A stretch of DNA of 8,161 nt from Alphaproteobacteria bacterium. GTDB lineage: Bacteria; Pseudomonadota; Alphaproteobacteria; Rhizobiales; Devosiaceae. How positions within the stretch are numbered: the first letter of the stretch is position 1; the number at the start of each line of letters is the position of its first letter. The notes under the pieces are model-generated. The model had not been told where the DNA came from and made no database searches. It worked only from the letters and a program-made list of their open reading frames with translations. Of the stretch, positions 6,675 through 8,161 are shown piece by piece. The DNA is taken from assembly GCA_024279575.1 (NCBI GenBank), contig JAJRRJ010000019.1, forward strand, positions 1 to 8,161, read 5' to 3'. A program made the translations under genes and the position numbers.

Positions 6675-7452
6675 AACGCGGTTGGCCGCATTGCTTGTCG
6701 TTTTTGCAATGCTCGCCACCCCCACCCTCGCTGCACCAGCCCCTGGAGCTAGTTGGGATTGGCAATTATCAGAGGCGATTGATCCGCCCGAAGGTATTGA
6801 AGTCTTTGATGCTGACCCTGATAACGTGACCCGTGAACAGATTATGGCGCTCAATGAAGCGGGGGTTTATACCATTTGCTATATTTCGGTGGGCACAATG
6901 GAAGACTGGCGCGATGATGCGGCACAGTATAGTGATCCATTGATTTTTCCCAATCCGGTTGTGGGCAAAGCCTATGAGGGATGGCCGGGGGAATTCTTCC
7001 TTGATATTCGCCAGCCAACTTTGCGCTATGTTATGCAGCGCAAGTTTAATGATTGCAGAATAAAGGGCTTTCAGGCGGTGGAACCGGACAATATGGACGT
7101 TTATACTAATGATTCAGGGGTTGATCTGACTGCCGCCGACACGGTGCGCTATGTGGCGCAACTGGTGAGTGATGCCCGCGCGCAAGGGCTGGAAATTGGC
7201 CAGAAGAACACACCGGAACTTACCGGCAAGCTGGTCTCTATCATGGACTTTATTATTACCGAAGACTGCTATGCCGATGGCTGGTGCGATGATGTATTGC
7301 TCTATATCGCGGCGGGAAAACCGGTTTTTAATGCCGAATATACCGACACCGGCGTGGATTTTGCGGCGGCCTGTGCCTATGCCGCAGAAAATAATATTTC
7401 GATGATCCGAAAGGATCGTGATTTAACCGTTGAACGAGAGGTTTGCAATTAA
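6622..7452 (+). CDS. secreted GH114-family (endo-alpha-1,4-polygalactosaminidase-like) protein
   Basis: A 276-residue exported protein of the GH114/TM1410-like barrel family. Members with known activity cut alpha-1,4-linked galactosamine polymers; many are uncharacterised. Residues 14-20 (RGGRGTR) and the hydrophobic 21-37 (LAALLVVFAMLATPTLA) form a signal peptide, with cleavage likely near A37-A38. Family motifs follow: WDWQL at 45-49, FDADPDN at 62-68, ICYISVGTMEDWRDDA at 85-100, WPGEFFLDIR at 121-130, GFQAVEPDNMDVY at 149-161 and IGQKNTPEL at 192-200. Six cysteines after the signal (C86, C145, C216, C222, C251, C275) suit an exported protein. Q151 and V160 replace residues that I recall as usually Asp and Gly. 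ATG at 6622 has AGGGGA at 6609-6614, 7 bases upstream. TTG at 6682 (AGGGG at 6670-6674) is the alternative, and would leave a signal peptide without positive charge. The start lies inside the palindromic repeat. It sits 29 bases before dihydropyrimidinase, an unexpected neighbour. Confidence 0.82.
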   Translation: MIDSPPPTPNPSPRGGRGTRLAALLVVFAMLATPTLAAPAPGASWDWQLSEAIDPPEGIEVFDADPDNVTREQIMALNEAGVYTICYISVGTMEDWRDDAAQYSDPLIFPNPVVGKAYEGWPGEFFLDIRQPTLRYVMQRKFNDCRIKGFQAVEPDNMDVYTNDSGVDLTAADTVRYVAQLVSDARAQGLEIGQKNTPELTGKLVSIMDFIITEDCYADGWCDDVLLYIAAGKPVFNAEYTDTGVDFAAACAYAAENNISMIRKDRDLTVEREVCN

Positions 7453-7481
7453 ACAGCAAGCTATTTTTTGGGAGGAAAAGC

Positions 7482-8161
7482 ATGAGCAAAGTAATCAAGG
7501 GCGGCACCATCGTAACCGCTGACCGCACCTATAAGTCTGATGTGAAAATTGAGGACGGGAAAATCGTTGAGATTGGCGACAGTCTGTCCGGCGATGAGAC
7601 ACTGGATGCAACGGGATGTTATGTAATGCCCGGCGGTATTGACCCCCACACCCATCTTGAGATGCCATTTATGGGCACATATTCCTCTGATGATTTTGAA
7701 AGCGGCACTCGGGCGGCACTGGCAGGAGGCACCACAATGGTGGTGGATTTCGCCCTGCCATCCCCCAACCAGTCGCTGCTTGAAGCCCTTTCCATGTGGG
7801 ATAATAAATCCACCCGCGCCAACTGTGATTATTCCTTTCATATGGCCATCACCTGGTGGAGCGAGCAGGTGTTTGACGAAATGGAGGAGATCGCCAAGCG
7901 CGGCATCAATACGTTCAAGCATTTCCTTGCTTATAAGGGTGCGCTGATGGTCAACGATGATGAGCTTTATGCTTCGTTCAAGCGCTGTGCCGAACTGGGT
8001 GTGACCCCGCTGGTGCATGCCGAAAACGGCGACGTGGTGGCCGAACTCTCCGCCGCATTGTTGGCTGAGGGTAATACCGGCCCCGAAGCCCATGCCTATT
8101 CACGTCCCCCCCAGGTTGAGGGGGAAGCCACCAACCGCGCCATTATGATTGCTGATATGGC
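7482..8161 (+). CDS. hydA: dihydropyrimidinase, 5' part (runs off the window)
   Basis: The first 226 codons of a cyclic amidohydrolase, about half the usual 460-490 residues; the frame is open to the window end. The enzyme opens the ring of dihydrouracil or dihydrothymine to N-carbamoyl-beta-alanine or its methyl homologue. The binuclear zinc ligands present are H56 and H58 (GGIDPHTHLEMPF), K152 in FKHFLAYKG, the Lys that is carbamylated in this family, and H179 in PLVHAENGD. The remaining His and Asp ligands would lie beyond the window. GGGAGGA at 7470-7476 is a strong ribosome-binding site 5 bases before ATG. The gap to the GH114 gene is 29 bases with no terminator, so co-transcription with the operon is likely. 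The neighbouring amidohydrolase takes its product. Related hydantoinases and allantoinases share the fold, but EMPF after the HxH motif and the context fit dihydropyrimidinase. Confidence 0.93.
   Translation, partial: MSKVIKGGTIVTADRTYKSDVKIEDGKIVEIGDSLSGDETLDATGCYVMPGGIDPHTHLEMPFMGTYSSDDFESGTRAALAGGTTMVVDFALPSPNQSLLEALSMWDNKSTRANCDYSFHMAITWWSEQVFDEMEEIAKRGINTFKHFLAYKGALMVNDDELYASFKRCAELGVTPLVHAENGDVVAELSAALLAEGNTGPEAHAYSRPPQVEGEATNRAIMIADM

Noticed and set aside
7461..8093. A 210-codon minus-strand open frame over dihydropyrimidinase
   Set aside because: The plus strand encodes the HTH, FLAYK and HAENGD motifs of dihydropyrimidinase with a strong ribosome-binding site; the antisense frame is a shadow.
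1..8161. CRISPR arrays, tRNA or rRNA genes, transposase genes
   Set aside because: I saw no regularly spaced direct repeats, no tRNA- or rRNA-like sequence and no transposase or integrase motifs in any reading frame.

Overview
The window looks like chromosomal DNA from an alphaproteobacterium, most likely of the Hyphomicrobiales (Rhizobiales). This rests on a RutR-type TetR regulator next to a reductive pyrimidine-degradation operon, on a C-rich/G-rich dispersed palindromic repeat of a kind I recall from that group, and on moderate G+C. It is recall and inference; no search was run.

Layout. Positions 1-1126 are an A+T-richer accessory stretch. It holds a membrane-anchored staphylococcal-nuclease-like protein (57-662, TTG start), a 129-bp segment bounded by a perfect 12-bp inverted repeat (719-847), and a 78-residue two-helix membrane protein (890-1126). 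Positions 1127-1239 separate this gene from the converging regulator; I see no convincing gene or terminator there. From 1240 on lies a pyrimidine-catabolism locus: rutR on the minus strand (1240-1884), a 199-bp divergent regulatory region with a near-consensus RutR operator at 1983-1998, then plus-strand genes for omega-amino acid (beta-alanine):pyruvate aminotransferase (2084-3409), CoA-acylating (methyl)malonate-semialdehyde dehydrogenase (3411-4901), a zinc-dependent N-carbamoyl-beta-alanine amidohydrolase (4919-6181) and dihydropyrimidinase (7482 to beyond the window end).

The enzymes form a chain. Dihydropyrimidinase opens dihydrouracil to N-carbamoyl-beta-alanine. The amidohydrolase releases beta-alanine, CO2 and ammonia. 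The aminotransferase makes malonate semialdehyde, and the dehydrogenase yields acetyl-CoA, CO2 and NADH. The first enzyme, dihydropyrimidine dehydrogenase, is not in the window and may lie downstream. RutR, a uracil/thymine sensor in E. coli, would link expression to pyrimidine supply.

The unusual part is 6178-7452, which interrupts the operon between the amidohydrolase and dihydropyrimidinase. It contains a small SWIM-type zinc-finger protein overlapping the amidohydrolase stop codon by 4 bases, a 130-bp nested palindromic element (6545-6674), and a secreted GH114-family (endo-alpha-1,4-polygalactosaminidase-like) protein. The best-supported start codon of that protein, and the charged part of its signal peptide, lie inside the palindromic element. 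None of these three has a known role in pyrimidine breakdown.
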